A stretch of DNA of 6,688 nucleotides from the NCBI GenBank assembly GCA_004294465.1, contig REAV01000134.1, positions 1 to 6,688 on the forward strand, in the 5' to 3' direction. The notes under the pieces are model-generated. The model was not told where the DNA came from. It made no database searches and was given only the letters and a program-made list of their open reading frames with translations. Source of the DNA: Sphingobacteriia bacterium (lineage in GTDB: Bacteria; Bacteroidota; Bacteroidia; Chitinophagales; Chitinophagaceae). This document shows, piece after piece, positions 5,755 to 6,688 of this stretch (position 1 is its first letter; each line of letters begins with the position of its first letter). The position numbers and the translations under genes were made by a program.

Positions 5755-6688
5755 TAATGCAGCATCATTCATAGCAAAGAGTACGATCAAATCTGCGGAT
5801 CTAGATCATCGCAGAAAAATTAATTTCAATATCAGTAAATACAATGCGGTAGTTCCTATCGGAAAAAAGCAATTTACCGATGTAATGGCTGCACGTGAAA
5901 TGGCCAAGAATAAAAAATGGGATGCCATTGAAAATTTAGATAAATACCTAGAAGAGTTTGAGAAAAAAATAACGGAGAGAGGAGCTAAAGTGCTTTGGGC
6001 TGAAACAGGTAATCAGGCCTTAGAATATATCGGTACTATTTGTAAACAAGCCAATTGCAAAACGCTGGTAAAGAGCAAGAGCATGGTCACAGAAGAAATT
6101 CATTTGAATGACTACCTGGCATCCAATGGTATTGAAAGTGTAGAAACCGACTTAGGAGAATATATTCAACAACTAGATGGAGAAGCACCTTATCATATTG
6201 TAACTCCTGCAATGCATAAGAGCAAAGAAGATGTTGCAAAATTATTTGCACAAAAACTAGGCACTCCTGGTGGGTTGACGCCAGAAGAATTGACCCTTGT
6301 TGCAAGAAAAAAATTACGGGAAAAATATGTGCAGGCAGAAGTAGGTGTTACTGGTGCTAATTTTATATTACCAGATATTGGCGCTATTGCAGTTACCGAA
6401 AACGAAGGAAATGCAAGATTAAGCTGTGCTTGGCCTAAAACCCATATTGTTATAGTAGGTATTGAAAAAGTGATCCCTTCTGTGCATGATCTCGCTTTGT
6501 TTTGGCCTTTGTTATCTACTTATGGAACGGGTCAAAAAGTAACGGTTTATAATACCATTATTGCAGGCCCTAAGCAGCCCCATGAAACGGATGGTCCCGA
6601 AGAAATGATTGTTATTCTATTGGATAATGGAAGAACCAATTTACTGGCTAATCCAACCGCTAGAGAAGCTTTGTATTGTATTAGATGC
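5747..6688 (+). CDS. lutB: LutB-type lactate utilization iron-sulfur protein, 3' end outside window
   Basis: An open frame of 314 codons runs from ATG 5747 to the window end without a stop. It matches LutB/YkgF proteins (about 460-480 residues), so roughly two thirds is present. The LUD domain covers about 70-300: AKVLWAETGNQAL (80-92), VKSKSMVTEEIHLND (108-122), VGVTGANFILPDIGAIAVTE (199-218) and HIVIVGIEKVIPS (233-245). The frame ends at TAREALYCIRC, the first two cysteines (C311, C314) of the first 4Fe-4S ferredoxin motif. LutB acts with LutA and LutC in oxidising L-lactate to pyruvate in the cytoplasm or at the membrane; that role comes from Bacillus LutABC and E. coli YkgEFG. Neither partner is visible here, and DUF3109 occupies the upstream position. 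The ATG lies inside the end of the DUF3109 gene (ATGAGTAA arrangement, 8-base overlap), so translational coupling is likely. Confidence 0.92.
   Translation, partial: MSNNAASFIAKSTIKSADLDHRRKINFNISKYNAVVPIGKKQFTDVMAAREMAKNKKWDAIENLDKYLEEFEKKITERGAKVLWAETGNQALEYIGTICKQANCKTLVKSKSMVTEEIHLNDYLASNGIESVETDLGEYIQQLDGEAPYHIVTPAMHKSKEDVAKLFAQKLGTPGGLTPEELTLVARKKLREKYVQAEVGVTGANFILPDIGAIAVTENEGNARLSCAWPKTHIVIVGIEKVIPSVHDLALFWPLLSTYGTGQKVTVYNTIIAGPKQPHETDGPEEMIVILLDNGRTNLLANPTAREALYCIRC

Noticed and set aside
5757..5759. ATG just after the DUF3109 stop as an alternative lutB start
   Set aside because: It is not in the LutB frame; the in-frame start is the ATG at 5747.
6087..6305. Minus-strand open frame of 72 codons opposite lutB
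   Set aside because: It lies wholly within the conserved LUD domain coding sequence and has no recognisable features.
1..6688. Hidden mobile element, CRISPR array, tRNA or phage system
   Set aside because: No tandem spacers, terminal inverted repeats, transposase motifs, cloverleaf-like segments or phage genes were seen; nearly all sequence is accounted for by conserved genes.

Overview
The window reads as ordinary chromosomal sequence from a Bacteroidota bacterium, probably in or near the Chitinophagaceae (Chitinophagia). The evidence is the gliding-motility gene pair gldE-gldD downstream of mutY and ssb, an HU protein of the Bacteroidota type, a tiny Arg/Lys-rich COX24-type protein, AT-rich DNA, leaders that lack Shine-Dalgarno sequences, several non-ATG starts, and promoter-like TAnnTTTG elements typical of the phylum. 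The family-level placement is inference. I see no tRNA, rRNA, CRISPR array, insertion sequence or phage gene.

Left arm (1-1294), transcribed leftward: an HU/IHF-family DNA-binding protein, then a membrane-anchored TPR protein with a GTG start, then a 31-residue COX24/mS38-like basic protein that reaches the window edge. A 163-bp intergenic region (1295-1457) separates this arm from the divergent right arm.

Right arm (1458-6688), transcribed rightward: mutY (A/G-specific adenine glycosylase, TTG start), ssb, gldE (DUF21/CBS/CorC_HlyC membrane protein, TTG start), gldD (lipoprotein), a cysteine-rich DUF3109 protein, and a LutB-type lactate-utilization iron-sulfur protein. The last gene is cut off by the window end inside its first ferredoxin cysteine motif. 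MutY and SSB serve DNA repair and replication. GldE and GldD are envelope components linked to gliding and type IX secretion in Bacteroidota. DUF3109 and LutB overlap by 8 bases and form a likely translationally coupled pair.

The most useful unlabelled structure is between ssb and gldE: a good intrinsic-terminator-like hairpin (3108-3138) lies just before gldE and a few bases after a perfect TAnnTTTG element. This could be the end of the ssb unit, a leader or attenuator of gldE, or both. The second is an A9 run in the last codons of the DUF3109 gene, where loss of one base would fuse the protein in frame to LutB. I found no convincing undescribed multi-gene system; most of the window is conserved housekeeping and envelope content.
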